DNA of 49,021 bases from contig JAFSQV010000022.1 of assembly GCA_017446455.1 (NCBI GenBank), positions 1 to 49,021 of the forward strand, in the 5' to 3' direction. Made by a program: the position numbers and the translations under genes. Below, piece by piece: positions 33,936 to 42,755 of the stretch. Numbering within the stretch: position 1 is the stretch's first letter; each line of letters opens with the position of its first letter. The DNA comes from Paludibacteraceae bacterium (lineage in GTDB: Bacteria; Bacteroidota; Bacteroidia; Bacteroidales; Paludibacteraceae). A model generated the notes under the pieces. The model worked only from the letters and a program-made list of their open reading frames with translations. It was not told where the DNA came from and searched no databases.

Positions 33936-36256
33936 TACTTACTACTCAGGTATTCGTGCATTGCTTTGGCTGCTTTGCGACCGTCACTCATCGCAAGGAT
34001 GACGGTTGCTCCACCGCGAACGATATCGCCTCCGGCGAAAATAGTCGGGATAGCGGACTGCATGCCTTCGTTGACGACGATGGTTCCTTTTTTGCTAATC
34101 TCAAGACCTTCTACGGAAGACGGGATCAGCGGGTTAGGACTGACTCCGACCGCAACAACGACTAAGTCAACGGGTATCGTGATGGTCTTACCTTCTACAG
34201 GCACCGGACTACGGCGACCAGACTCGTCAGGCTCGCCGAGTTCCATCACTTGAAGTACGGCCTCACATACACGACCGTTCTCATCGGCATGGTACTCGAT
34301 GGGGTTGTGGAGCGTGAGGAATTCGATTCCTTCCTGTTTGGCGTGATGTACCTCTTCGATACGCGCCGGCATCTCCTCTTCGGAGCGGCGATAGATGATC
34401 ATCGCGTGCTCCGCGCCCAGACGTTTAGCTGTACGTACGGCATCCATCGCGGTGTTACCACCACCGATGATAGCTACGTTCTTGCCATAGAGGAGCGGTG
34501 TGTCGGTCGCAGGATTGGAAGCGTCCATAAGGTTGACGCGCGTCAGGTATTCGTTGCACGACATAACACCATTGAGGTTCTCACCCGGGATGTTCATGAA
34601 GCGCGGGAGGCCGGCTCCTGAACCTACGAAGATGCCTGCAAAACCTTGCTCTTCGAGTTCCTTGACAGAGATAGTCTTTCCGATGATCGTATCCGTATGG
34701 AATTGTACACCGAGCGCACGAAGGCCGTTTATCTCTGTGTCCACGATAGCGTTCGGAAGACGGAACTCCGGAATACCGTATTTGAGTACTCCGCCTATCT
34801 CATGAAGTGCTTCGAATACATGTACTTCGTAGCCGTATTTGGCGGCATCACCGGCAAAGGTAAGGCCGGCAGGACCGGAACCTACCACGGCGATCTTCGG
34901 GCCGGTCGGAGTTTTCGGATTATTCAGATCAATCTGAGTATGCTGATTGGCGAAGTCGGCGCAGAAACGCTCGAGGTAGCCGATAGCTACAGCCGGGTGG
35001 CCCATCTTGAGATGGATACATTGCGACTCGCATTGCTTCTCTTGCGGGCATACACGGCCACAGACTGCTGGCAGAGAAGAAGACTCTTTGATGACAGCCG
35101 CAGCGCCAAGGATATCGCCGGTCTCGAGGGTCTTGATGAAACCCGGGATGTTGATATTGACCGGACAGCCTTGAACGCAAGTCGGGTTCTTACAGTTGAG
35201 ACACCGATGGGACTCCGTGATGGCTTGCTCGAACGTCAGACCTTGGTTAACTTCCTCGTGCAGCGATTTGATACGCACTTCAGGACGCAGTTCGGGCATC
35301 TGAACACGTGGTATAGCGACGCGATCTTTCGGTTTGCCTTCGAAGGGCTCTACCGGCTTTACAGTAGCCTTACCTTGGCTTTGACCGTCGGTTGACCGTC
35401 GGTTGACCGTCGGTTGACCGTCGTTCTTGGATGCTTGTTGGGCTTGGTATGCATTGAGGGCTGCGGTTTCTTCTGCCTTGAAAGCTTTCATTCGGCTGAG
35501 CATCTCATTCCAGTCTACTGCGTGGGCATCAAACTCGGGTCCATCGACGCAGACGAACTTCGTTTTGCCACCTACGGTGACACGGCACGCACCGCACATT
35601 CCTGTGCCATCGACCATGATCGTGTTGAGCGAAGCTTCGGTCGGGATATTGTATTTGGCGGTCGTGAGGGCAACGAACTTCATCATAATCGCCGGGCCGA
35701 TGGTGATACACTTATCGACCTTCTCGCGATTGATTACTTGCTCTACTCCTACGGTAACCACACCTTGCTGACCCGCAGAACCATCATCGGTCATGATGAT
35801 CACTTCATCGGACCATTGGGCGAGTTCATCCTGAAGGATAAGCAGGTCTTTGTTACGCGCCGCCAGGACGGTGATTACTTTGTTGCCGGCTTTCTTCAGG
35901 GCTTCCGCGATAGGCAACATCGGCGCAGCTCCTACTCCACCACAAGCGCAAACGACTGTGCCGTATTTCTCAATACGCGTCGCACGGCCGAGCGGTCCGA
36001 CCACATCGTGAAGACATTCGCCGGGTTCCATTGCTAAGAGTTTGCGCGTAGAAACGCCGATTTGTTGAACAACGAGGGTGATGGTACCGCGTTCGATATC
36101 AGCCGCGGAAATGGTCAGAGGGATGCGCTCGGAATTGGCATCCACGCGGATGATGACAAAATGGCCGGCTCTACGGCTACGCGCAATGAGCGGAGCTTCC
36201 ACTACGAGCTCCGCTACGTTGTCAGAGAAAAATTTCTTTGAAAGAATCTTATTCAT
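33935..36256 (-). CDS. Nfn-type fused NAD(P)H:ferredoxin/glutamate synthase small-subunit-like reductase
   Basis: A 773-residue fusion. Residues 1-275 match the FAD/NAD-binding reductase family (CACGGVGAAPMLPI; a cysteine cluster in GMCGACRVTVGG) like PyrK or NfnA. Residues about 310-773 match GltD/NfnB: the cluster motif CLNCKNPTCVQGCP, FAD loop VGSGPAGLTFAGD and NADP loop IIGGGNTAMDA. The fusion is widespread in Bacteroidota, often annotated as glutamate synthase, but without a large subunit it more likely exchanges electrons among NADH, NADPH and ferredoxin. The linker between the halves holds four 11-base repeats. Ends are abutted by dacB (downstream) and an 8-base repeat (upstream). Confidence 0.9.
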   Translation of the reverse strand: MNKILSKKFFSDNVAELVVEAPLIARSRRAGHFVIIRVDANSERIPLTISAADIERGTITLVVQQIGVSTRKLLAMEPGECLHDVVGPLGRATRIEKYGTVVCACGGVGAAPMLPIAEALKKAGNKVITVLAARNKDLLILQDELAQWSDEVIIMTDDGSAGQQGVVTVGVEQVINREKVDKCITIGPAIMMKFVALTTAKYNIPTEASLNTIMVDGTGMCGACRVTVGGKTKFVCVDGPEFDAHAVDWNEMLSRMKAFKAEETAALNAYQAQQASKNDGQPTVNRRSTDGQSQGKATVKPVEPFEGKPKDRVAIPRVQMPELRPEVRIKSLHEEVNQGLTFEQAITESHRCLNCKNPTCVQGCPVNINIPGFIKTLETGDILGAAAVIKESSSLPAVCGRVCPQEKQCESQCIHLKMGHPAVAIGYLERFCADFANQHTQIDLNNPKTPTGPKIAVVGSGPAGLTFAGDAAKYGYEVHVFEALHEIGGVLKYGIPEFRLPNAIVDTEINGLRALGVQFHTDTIIGKTISVKELEEQGFAGIFVGSGAGLPRFMNIPGENLNGVMSCNEYLTRVNLMDASNPATDTPLLYGKNVAIIGGGNTAMDAVRTAKRLGAEHAMIIYRRSEEEMPARIEEVHHAKQEGIEFLTLHNPIEYHADENGRVCEAVLQVMELGEPDESGRRSPVPVEGKTITIPVDLVVVAVGVSPNPLIPSSVEGLEISKKGTIVVNEGMQSAIPTIFAGGDIVRGGATVILAMSDGRKAAKAMHEYLSSK
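35380..35423. repeat. 11-base tandem repeat in the linker of the fused reductase
   Basis: Four copies of (g/t)ttgaccgtcg. On the minus strand it encodes part of the interdomain linker (about PTVNRRSTDGQ). Three extra copies add 33 bases, or exactly 11 codons, so the frame is kept. Confidence 0.9.
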
Positions 36257-36262
36257 TGTAAT

Positions 36263-36303
36263 ACAACTAGGAGCCTAGGGACCTAGGAACCTAGGATAGT
36301 TGT
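36263..36303. repeat. 8-base palindromic repeat in a self-complementary block
   Basis: Four near-copies of an 8-base unit built on CCTAGG (itself a palindrome), enclosed by perfect inverted arms ACAACTA (36263-36269) and TAGTTGT (36297-36303). The whole block can fold as a stem-loop between deoC and the reductase gene. There is no T-run, so it is not an ordinary terminator. Confidence 0.85.
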
Positions 36304-37181
36304 TAAAAATGCTTGGTTTCTTTTCCTACGATAGAGGAGAGGAGGTTATTGGCCAGACGGGAAGCACCGAAACGGAACCACTCGTTGTTGAGCCACTCTT
36401 CGCCTAATATTTCTTTTACCAACGTGAAGTGTTGTACAGCTTCGTCGGTTGTGGAGACACCACCTGCGGGTTTGTAACCCATCTTGATGCCCGCTTTCTC
36501 TTTCCAAGCCTTGATAGCGTGGCACATGATGAAGGTAGCTTCCGGCGTAGCGTTCACGCTGATCTTACCGGTAGAAGTCTTGATAAAGTCGCAACCTGCT
36601 GCCATGGAGAGGATGGATGCTTTCCAGATATTCTCTGCTGTTTTGAGGAGTCCGGTCTCGAGGATGACTTTGAGGTGGTGTTCGCCACAAACAGCTTTTA
36701 TCTCTGCGATTTCATCGAAACATTCCTGATAACGTCCCTCGAGGAATTTACCTACAGAGAGGACGATGTCCACTTCGGTAGCACCGGCTTTGAGTGCAAG
36801 AGCAGTCTCTGCGACTTTGATCTCCGGGAAAGTCTGGGATGCAGGGAAGGCTGCGCAGCAGCAAGCGATATTGAATTTCGGGTCTTTGAGTGCTTTGCGT
36901 ACATACTCTGCCATAGCGGGATAGACGCAGATAGCTGCCACATTCGGAATGCCCGGGAATTTCGCCTCGAAAGTGTTGACCGCATTCGCCATTCCTTCTA
37001 CTTTCGCAATGGTATCGTCAGCGCTCAGGGTCGTATAGTCAATCTGATGGAGGCATTCCTTCCAAACCTCGATATTGTTGTTCTCAGCAAAATGCTTTGC
37101 TTCGATGTCAGCCACTTGAGCTTTTACTTGCTCATCGGTAAACGGGCAGGGATACTGCGCAAATAATTCTTCAAAATTCAT
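36303..37181 (-). CDS. deoC: Deoxyribose-phosphate aldolase
   Basis: Splits 2-deoxyribose 5-phosphate into glyceraldehyde 3-phosphate and acetaldehyde. The 292-residue protein is the longer DeoC type. The Schiff-base lysine is in DFIKTSTGK, and the partner lysine segment is GYKPAGGVSTTDEA. KVILETGLL is also conserved. It lies between psd (18-base gap) and the fused reductase (46-base repeat-containing gap) on the same strand. Confidence 0.95.
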   Translation of the reverse strand: MNFEELFAQYPCPFTDEQVKAQVADIEAKHFAENNNIEVWKECLHQIDYTTLSADDTIAKVEGMANAVNTFEAKFPGIPNVAAICVYPAMAEYVRKALKDPKFNIACCCAAFPASQTFPEIKVAETALALKAGATEVDIVLSVGKFLEGRYQECFDEIAEIKAVCGEHHLKVILETGLLKTAENIWKASILSMAAGCDFIKTSTGKISVNATPEATFIMCHAIKAWKEKAGIKMGYKPAGGVSTTDEAVQHFTLVKEILGEEWLNNEWFRFGASRLANNLLSSIVGKETKHF

Positions 37182-37199
37182 ACTTTTGGTATTTAATGG

Positions 37200-37910
37200 T
37201 TAAACTTCTTCATTGGTGTTGATGGTCGGATCATCTTGGATGCGTCCGATGACGGTTTCGTTACCGCGCACAGCTTCACCAACCGTGACGAACATCTCCG
37301 TATTAAGCGGGAGGTACATGTCTACACGCGAGCCGAGTTTGATGAATCCGAGGTGTGTGTTTCGATGCGCCTGATGACCGGGTTTGGCGTAGGTAACTAT
37401 TCGCCGCGCCATGGCGCCGGCAACCTGACGAACGGCAATCTGCACCTTTGACGGCGTCTCGATGACCACGAGCGAGCGCTCATTCTCCGTACTGGACTTG
37501 GGAAGCCATGCGCCTTTGTGACGACCTTTCTGATGCTCGGACACGAGAACTGTTCCTTCAATAGGATACCAGTTGGCGTGTACGTTAAAGGGCGACATGA
37601 AGATAGACACTTGGAGTTTGCGCTCATGGAAGAACTCGTTCTCATCCGTCGGTTCTACGACCACTACGCGTCCGTCCGCGGGCGCGATAATAAAATTAGG
37701 GTCATCAATCTCCAACACGCGCACGGGGTTACGGAAGAAATATGTAACGAACACCAGCAGCATGGCCGTCAAAGCCAGCGTGATGCCGAAAATCCATTGC
37801 ATATGTACCTCTGTCGTTAACAGGTACACCGGAATGTTGATTAAAAACAGGAGCAGCACGGTACCCACGATCAAGCCGCGTCCTTCTTTGTGTATACGAG
37901 GTTTTTTCAT
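37200..37910 (-). CDS. psd: Phosphatidylserine decarboxylase
   Basis: Makes phosphatidylethanolamine. The 236-residue protein has two N-terminal hydrophobic stretches (about 12-55) and the self-cleavage site in FIKLGSRVDMYLP, where the Ser of Gly-Ser becomes the pyruvoyl cofactor. FFRNPVR and PADGRVV are also family-typical. Cleavage would give a large beta chain and a short C-terminal alpha chain. No pssA gene in the window. It sits nine bases before the SRPBCC gene's stop on the same strand. Confidence 0.94.
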   Translation of the reverse strand: MKKPRIHKEGRGLIVGTVLLLFLINIPVYLLTTEVHMQWIFGITLALTAMLLVFVTYFFRNPVRVLEIDDPNFIIAPADGRVVVVEPTDENEFFHERKLQVSIFMSPFNVHANWYPIEGTVLVSEHQKGRHKGAWLPKSSTENERSLVVIETPSKVQIAVRQVAGAMARRIVTYAKPGHQAHRNTHLGFIKLGSRVDMYLPLNTEMFVTVGEAVRGNETVIGRIQDDPTINTNEEV

Positions 37911-37919
37911 AATTCTGAT

Positions 37920-38351
37920 TTATTGCCACGAGGCGTAAGGGAATTGGGCGAGCATATCAGCTGCCTGATCCAATCCCTGTTGCAGTTTTTTATCTACCAT
38001 CATCTTGAACATAAAGGGGATATCGGCCTTCACGGTCAATTTGATGCGCGTGTCCGTCGGACTGACTTCTTTGAGTTGAATCCAGAAATTCGCATCCATC
38101 GGTATCCCTTCCGCGCCGAACTTCACCGTATCGTTCTCGATGCGATCCACTATGGCGATGGTAATTTTCTGCGCCAAACCGTCCACTTTCAGCCGCACGC
38201 GATCGGCACTAATCTCCATCTCCTGCACTTTCTCTTGCGGGATAAATTGCCGCACCCGCTCCAAGTTCTCCAAGTTACTCAGCACGCGGTAAATCTGCGA
38301 AGCAGAACAAGGAGCGGAGGTGATTTTACTTTCGTATTTACTTTCAGACAT
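37920..38351 (-). CDS. SRPBCC (START-like) family protein
   Basis: A 143-residue cytosolic protein of the SRPBCC/polyketide-cyclase-like fold, inferred from its pattern (ITSAPCSASQIYRVLSNLEN at the start, a central KLTVKADIPFMFKMMVDKKL near the end). These proteins bind hydrophobic ligands in a cavity; the ligand here is unknown. It has its own promoter (38375-38406) and heads the minus-strand operon with psd, deoC and the reductase. Confidence 0.78.
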   Translation of the reverse strand: MSESKYESKITSAPCSASQIYRVLSNLENLERVRQFIPQEKVQEMEISADRVRLKVDGLAQKITIAIVDRIENDTVKFGAEGIPMDANFWIQLKEVSPTDTRIKLTVKADIPFMFKMMVDKKLQQGLDQAADMLAQFPYASWQ

Positions 38352-38374
38352 ACGTCAACACATATTTTGCGGCG

Positions 38375-38406
38375 CAAAATTACAAAATATTTTGCAAATA
38401 TGCAAA
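38375..38406 (-). promoter_or_regulatory. Bacteroidota-type promoter for the SRPBCC-psd-deoC operon
   Basis: Minus strand: TTTG (38403-38406) continuing CATATTTGC, 20 bases, TAatTTTG (38375-38382). The start codon is 23 bases downstream. Confidence 0.72.
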
Positions 38407-38410
38407 TATT

Positions 38411-38872
38411 TTATTGCTTTTGTAATCTTTTCTCGTATTTTTGCACCTCGAGTGAAGTTCGTGCGATCCGTTTCTCGCATTCTTTAATGTCGGAAATCAC
38501 GATTCGAAGGTGCTCCGCGCGTTCATAGATCGGGTCGTCTGTTTTCTCTATTCGTTTGCCATCACGATACAATAGTATCGGTTCTTTTCCATCGTCTCGC
38601 ACTTTGACACGAAGACCTTGTTTTCCGTTTACAACATAGTACCCGTGATCCTGGTATTTCTCGTTTTTTTCATACTTGAAATACGGCAATAAGCTGTCTG
38701 CTTGCGGCATCAAAGACTCCAGTTGGGATTGGTAATATGCCAGACTTGTCGTCTGTTCCACCAAATGAATACTATCCGACCGATGCTTGTCGGCTTTATA
38801 CTGTTCGACTCGCGATGGTCTATTGCAGGCCAAAAGCACGAATGCGCATAAAAATAAGAATGTATACCTCAT
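38411..38872 (-). CDS. Lipoprotein of unknown function with coiled-coil tail
   Basis: About 153 residues. The start at 38872 gives a lipoprotein signal (MRYTFLFLCAFVLLAC, Cys at 16); earlier ATGs would precede the promoter. The mature part is highly charged. Residues about 35-50 and the last 40 (KECEKRIARTSLEVQKYEKRL) look helical and coiled-coil-like, separated by a Tyr/Gly-rich beta-type middle (HGYYVVNGKQGLRVKV). No family recognised. It is divergent from uxaB. Confidence 0.7.
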   Translation of the reverse strand: MRYTFLFLCAFVLLACNRPSRVEQYKADKHRSDSIHLVEQTTSLAYYQSQLESLMPQADSLLPYFKYEKNEKYQDHGYYVVNGKQGLRVKVRDDGKEPILLYRDGKRIEKTDDPIYERAEHLRIVISDIKECEKRIARTSLEVQKYEKRLQKQ

Positions 38873-38880
38873 AACGCTTG

Positions 38881-38912
38881 CAAAAGTACTATTTTTTTTT
38901 GAAATACGCAAA
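38881..38912 (-). promoter_or_regulatory. Bacteroidota-type promoter for the lipoprotein
   Basis: Minus strand: TTTG (38909-38912) continuing CGTATTTC, 20 bases, TAcTTTTG (38881-38888). The start codon is eight bases downstream, so the message would be nearly leaderless. Confidence 0.7.
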
Positions 38913-38947
38913 TTTTTGACAACTTTTGTAAAAAAAGCAATTCTTCT

Positions 38948-38979
38948 CTTGCGTATGTCATTTTTTTTGTGTAAATTTG
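38948..38979 (+). promoter_or_regulatory. Bacteroidota-type promoter for uxaB
   Basis: CTTG (38948-38951) continuing CGTATGTC, 20 bases, TAaaTTTG (38972-38979). The uxaB start codon lies 51 bases downstream; a nine-codon reading frame (38991-39017) lies in between. Confidence 0.65.
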
Positions 38980-39030
38980 CAGCGCAAATTATGGCAAAAC
39001 ACAAAAAACAACTATAAAATCTATTACATT

Positions 39031-40566
39031 ATGGCAAAAAAAGCTTTAAACAAGTGGACCGCTCCGAAGAGCGTAGCACCCGAAAGAATCATCCAGTTTG
39101 GTGAGGGTAACTTCCTTCGCGCATTCGTCGATTGGATTGTATGGAACATGAATGCCAAGACGAACTTCAACGGTTCGGTGGTTGTTGTTCAGCCGATTGA
39201 AAAAGGTATGGTCGAGTGGCTCAACGGTCAGGACTGCTTGTACCATGTTAATCTGCAAGGCCGTTTGAAGGGCGAAGCGGTGAACAGTCTGGAGCGTATT
39301 GACGTGATCAGTCGTGCGTTGAACCCGTACACCCAGAACTGGGCATACATGGCATTGGCTGAGCAACCGGAGATTCGTTTTGTGATTTCCAACACCACTG
39401 AGGCAGGTATCACTTTTGATCCGAGTTGTAAATTCACCGATGCACCGGCCAGCTCGTATCCGGGCAAATTGGTTCAGTTGCTGTTCCGTCGTTTTAAGAC
39501 ATTCAACGGCGATCCGACGAAGGGTTTGATCTTCATGCCGTGCGAGTTGATCTTCCTGAACGGTCACCACTTGAAGGATTGTATCCGCAAGTACATTGAG
39601 TTGTGGAAGGATGACTTCGGCGCAGATTACAAGGCTTTCAAAGAGTGGTTCGAGAAATACAACTACGTTTGCGCAACTCTCGTAGACCGTATTGTTCCGG
39701 GCTTCCCGCGCAAGGATATCGCGGCTATTCAGGAGAAGGTAGGTTATAACGACAACCTCGTTGTACAAGCCGAGATCTTCCATCTCTGGGTGATTGAGAA
39801 ACCGGAGAACATGAGTATCGAGGAGTTGGAGGCTGAGTTCCCGGCTAACAAGGCAGGTTTGAACGTGCTGATCGCCGAGAGCGAGAAACCGTATCACGAG
39901 CGTAAGGTAACGCTGCTGAACGGCCCGCACACGGTATTGAGTCCTGTTACTTATCTGAGTGGCGTGAACATCGTTCGCGACGCTTGCAACCACGAGGTAC
40001 TGGGCAAATACATCCACAAAGTGATGTTCGACGAATTGCTCGAGACCCTTAATCTGCCGAAGGACGAGTTGAAGGCATATGGCGAAAGCGTATTGGAGCG
40101 TTTCAACAACCCGTATGTAGATCACGCCGTTACCTCCATCATGCTGAACTCCTTCCCGAAATTCGAGACGCGCGACCTGCCAGGTCTGAAGGTTTACTTA
40201 GAGCGTAAGGGGGAACTGCCGAAGGGGTTGGTTCTCGGCTTGGCTGCTATCATTGAATACTACAAAGGTGGTGTTCGTGAAGACGGTGCTCCTATCGAGC
40301 CGAATGACGCACAGGAGATCATGGATCTGCTCAAAGAACTCTGGGCAACGGGCGACACCCGCAAGGTAGCAGAAGGTGTACTCGGCGCTACGGATGTGAT
40401 CTGGAAAGAGAGCAAAGAGGACCTCAATAAGATCCCAGGTCTGACCGATCTTGTTACACTTTACCTCGATTCCATCGAGAAAATCGGTATGCTTGAGACG
40501 GTTAAGCTGATGCTCGCAGCCGATAAGATAGACAGCCTTGTTTCAAAAATTAAGAGTTTGTTCTAA
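39031..40566 (+). CDS. uxaB: Tagaturonate reductase (altronate oxidoreductase)
   Basis: Converts tagaturonate to altronate with NADH in galacturonate (pectin) breakdown. The 511-residue protein belongs to the polyol/mannitol dehydrogenase family. Seen: the N-terminal FGEGNFLRAFVDW NAD-binding segment, VVVQPIEKGM, and the central LLNGPHTVLSPVTYLSG substrate region. I chose the ATG at 39031, which gives the family N-terminus (KKALNKW); the frame extends further upstream only into the promoter. uxaA follows one base after the stop, while uxaC is not in the window. Confidence 0.94.
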   Translation: MAKKALNKWTAPKSVAPERIIQFGEGNFLRAFVDWIVWNMNAKTNFNGSVVVVQPIEKGMVEWLNGQDCLYHVNLQGRLKGEAVNSLERIDVISRALNPYTQNWAYMALAEQPEIRFVISNTTEAGITFDPSCKFTDAPASSYPGKLVQLLFRRFKTFNGDPTKGLIFMPCELIFLNGHHLKDCIRKYIELWKDDFGADYKAFKEWFEKYNYVCATLVDRIVPGFPRKDIAAIQEKVGYNDNLVVQAEIFHLWVIEKPENMSIEELEAEFPANKAGLNVLIAESEKPYHERKVTLLNGPHTVLSPVTYLSGVNIVRDACNHEVLGKYIHKVMFDELLETLNLPKDELKAYGESVLERFNNPYVDHAVTSIMLNSFPKFETRDLPGLKVYLERKGELPKGLVLGLAAIIEYYKGGVREDGAPIEPNDAQEIMDLLKELWATGDTRKVAEGVLGATDVIWKESKEDLNKIPGLTDLVTLYLDSIEKIGMLETVKLMLAADKIDSLVSKIKSLF

Positions 40567-40567
40567 T

Positions 40568-42049
40568 ATGACGAATATTCTGAAAATCAATCCTGCGGAC
40601 AATGTGGTAGTAGCAATACAACCGCAATCCGCAGGTGCGGTTATCGAAGTGGACGGAGCGAAGATAACAGTCCTTGAGGACGTGCCTGCCGGCCATAAGA
40701 TAGCCATCAAAGACCTGGCAGAAGGCGAGAACGTCATCAAGTACGGTTTTCCCATTGGTCATGCACGCGAGGCAAAGAAAGCCGGCAGTTGGATGAATGA
40801 GAATAATATCAAGACGAACCTCGCAGGTTTGTTGGAATATGAGTATCACCCGAAAGATGTCGTGCTGAATATCCCCGATGAAAACAGGACTTTTATGGGA
40901 TATCGCCGCAAGGACGGACAGGTTGGAATCCGCAATGAGGTATGGATTATCCCGACGGTCGGTTGCGTGAACGGCATCATCCAGAAATGCGCTGAGCGTC
41001 TGCGTCAGGAGACCGGAGCTGATAATATCTTTGCTTTCCCGCATAACTACGGTTGCTCGCAGTTGGGCGATGATCATGAGAACACGAAGAAGATTTTGCG
41101 CGACATGATTCATCATCCGAATGCAGGTGCCATTCTGGTAGTGAGTCTCGGATGTGAGAATAACCAACCGGATATCTTCAAAGAATTCTGCGGTGAAATC
41201 GATGAAGATCGCGTGAAATTCGTTGTAACGCAAAAGATCGAAGGCGATGAAGTGGAATACTGCATGCCTATCTTGCGTGAACTATTCGCTAAGACGCAAC
41301 AAGACCAACGCGAAGCGGTTCCTTTGAGTGAACTGCGCGTGGGTTTGAAGTGCGGCGGTAGTGACGGATTCAGTGGCATCACCGCTAACCCGCTGCTCGG
41401 TTGTCTGAGTGATTGGTTGGTAGCACAAGGTGGTACGACCGTATTAACAGAAGTGCCGGAGATGTTCGGCGCCGAAACGATTCTTATGGACCGCTGTGCT
41501 AACAAGGAATTATTCGATGAAACCGTACATTTGATTAATGATTTCAAAGATTATTTCCTGAGTCATGGCGAACCCGTAGGCGAGAACCCGAGTCCTGGCA
41601 ATAAGGCCGGAGGTATCTCAACACTGGAAGATAAAGCGTTGGGCTGTACCCAAAAATGCGGTAAGTCGTTAGTTCGTGGTGTGATGCCTTATGGCGAGCG
41701 CCTGCAAGTGAAAGGGTTGAACTTGCTGTCTGCGCCGGGTAATGATCTGGTCGCTTCAACGGCTCTCGCTTCCTGCGGATGTCACATGGTATTGTTTACC
41801 ACCGGTCGCGGTACACCGTTTGGCACCTATGTGCCGACAATGAAGATCTCCACCAATTCGAATCTGTATAAAAACAAACCGAATTGGATTGACTTCAACG
41901 CCGGTGTCATCGCCGAAGGCGAGCCGATGGAGGAAGTAGCAAAACGCTTTGCGGACTTTGTGATTGAGGTAGCTAACGGCGTCAAGACCAATAACGAGAA
42001 GAACGGATATCACGAGATAGCGATCTTTAAGAACGGTGTCACTCTTTAG
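40568..42049 (+). CDS. uxaA: Altronate dehydratase
   Basis: Dehydrates altronate to 2-keto-3-deoxygluconate, the step after UxaB. The 493-residue protein has the N-terminal SAF-like domain (GHKIAIKDLAEGENVIKYG) and the main UxaA domain (GYRRKDGQVGIRNEVWIIPTVGCVN; CGGSDGFSGITANP) with conserved cysteines expected to bind iron. The start 40568 avoids overlapping uxaB; its spacing is one base. The 3' end overlaps comF by 14 bases, so this catabolic pair is in one operon with unrelated genes. Confidence 0.95.
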   Translation: MTNILKINPADNVVVAIQPQSAGAVIEVDGAKITVLEDVPAGHKIAIKDLAEGENVIKYGFPIGHAREAKKAGSWMNENNIKTNLAGLLEYEYHPKDVVLNIPDENRTFMGYRRKDGQVGIRNEVWIIPTVGCVNGIIQKCAERLRQETGADNIFAFPHNYGCSQLGDDHENTKKILRDMIHHPNAGAILVVSLGCENNQPDIFKEFCGEIDEDRVKFVVTQKIEGDEVEYCMPILRELFAKTQQDQREAVPLSELRVGLKCGGSDGFSGITANPLLGCLSDWLVAQGGTTVLTEVPEMFGAETILMDRCANKELFDETVHLINDFKDYFLSHGEPVGENPSPGNKAGGISTLEDKALGCTQKCGKSLVRGVMPYGERLQVKGLNLLSAPGNDLVASTALASCGCHMVLFTTGRGTPFGTYVPTMKISTNSNLYKNKPNWIDFNAGVIAEGEPMEEVAKRFADFVIEVANGVKTNNEKNGYHEIAIFKNGVTL

Positions 42050-42746
42050 TCTCATCTTCCCTCAGGTCTGCCCGATATGCGGTAGGTATGTCGGAGAGAA
42101 AGCGATGCGAGGGCAGTTATGCGAGTCGTGTATCTCGTCGCTGCCCCGCACCGAACAAGCAGCAATCAGGGAGAATGGTACAGAGATGGCCTTATGGGGA
42201 GAAGCGCAGTCCAAGGCGGCTGCTAAACGGGTGATGCACCTAGACCACGCCGCTTCGTTTCTCTTCTATGAGAAAGATCACCCGATACGATCGGCTATTC
42301 ATAAGATGAAATATGCCGACCAACCGATGATCGGGTATTGGTTAGGACGCCAAGCAGCAATGGAGATGCTATACGCGGATTTCTTCGATGAAATCGAGGT
42401 AATCGTTCCTATGCCACTGCACCCGAAGCGATTGAGAGAAAGAGGGTACAACCAAGCGGAGTATATTGCGAAAGGCATCAGTGAAATAACAGGGATACCG
42501 GTGGACACCACGCATGTTACGCGCGCACGAAACACGCCCAAACAGGCGCTACAACGCGGAGAAGAGCGCAAGGCCAACGTAGCTGAAGCTTTTACAGTCA
42601 ACCGTCCCGAGCAAATGTATCACAAGCATATATTGGTTGTAGATGACTTGGTAACCACCGGCGAGACGATGCGAAGTTGTCTCAAAGCGATGAAGAGATT
42701 TAGAGGAGCAACATTTAGTGTCTTTGCCTTGTGCAAGGCACGATAA
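42036..42746 (+). CDS. ComF family phosphoribosyltransferase-like protein
   Basis: A 236-residue ComF-type protein. The N-terminal zinc-ribbon has two CxxC pairs (CPICG, CESC). The C-terminal part is the phosphoribosyltransferase fold with the PRPP loop VVDDLVTTGETM and the family RERGYNQAEYIA. Members are needed for DNA uptake in some bacteria; the catalytic role is unclear. It overlaps uxaA by 14 bases and precedes nadB by 9. Confidence 0.88.
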   Translation: MSLFSLIFPQVCPICGRYVGEKAMRGQLCESCISSLPRTEQAAIRENGTEMALWGEAQSKAAAKRVMHLDHAASFLFYEKDHPIRSAIHKMKYADQPMIGYWLGRQAAMEMLYADFFDEIEVIVPMPLHPKRLRERGYNQAEYIAKGISEITGIPVDTTHVTRARNTPKQALQRGEERKANVAEAFTVNRPEQMYHKHILVVDDLVTTGETMRSCLKAMKRFRGATFSVFALCKAR

Positions 42747-42755
42747 ATAGTTAAC

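Noticed and set aside
33935-36256. Glutamate synthase
   Set aside because: The GltD-like half has no large GltB partner here and is fused to an NAD-binding reductase half, which fits an Nfn-type enzyme better.
39046-40125. A 359-codon minus-strand frame opposite uxaB
   Set aside because: uxaB is well conserved on the other strand; the antisense product is low in recognisable features and has no promoter.
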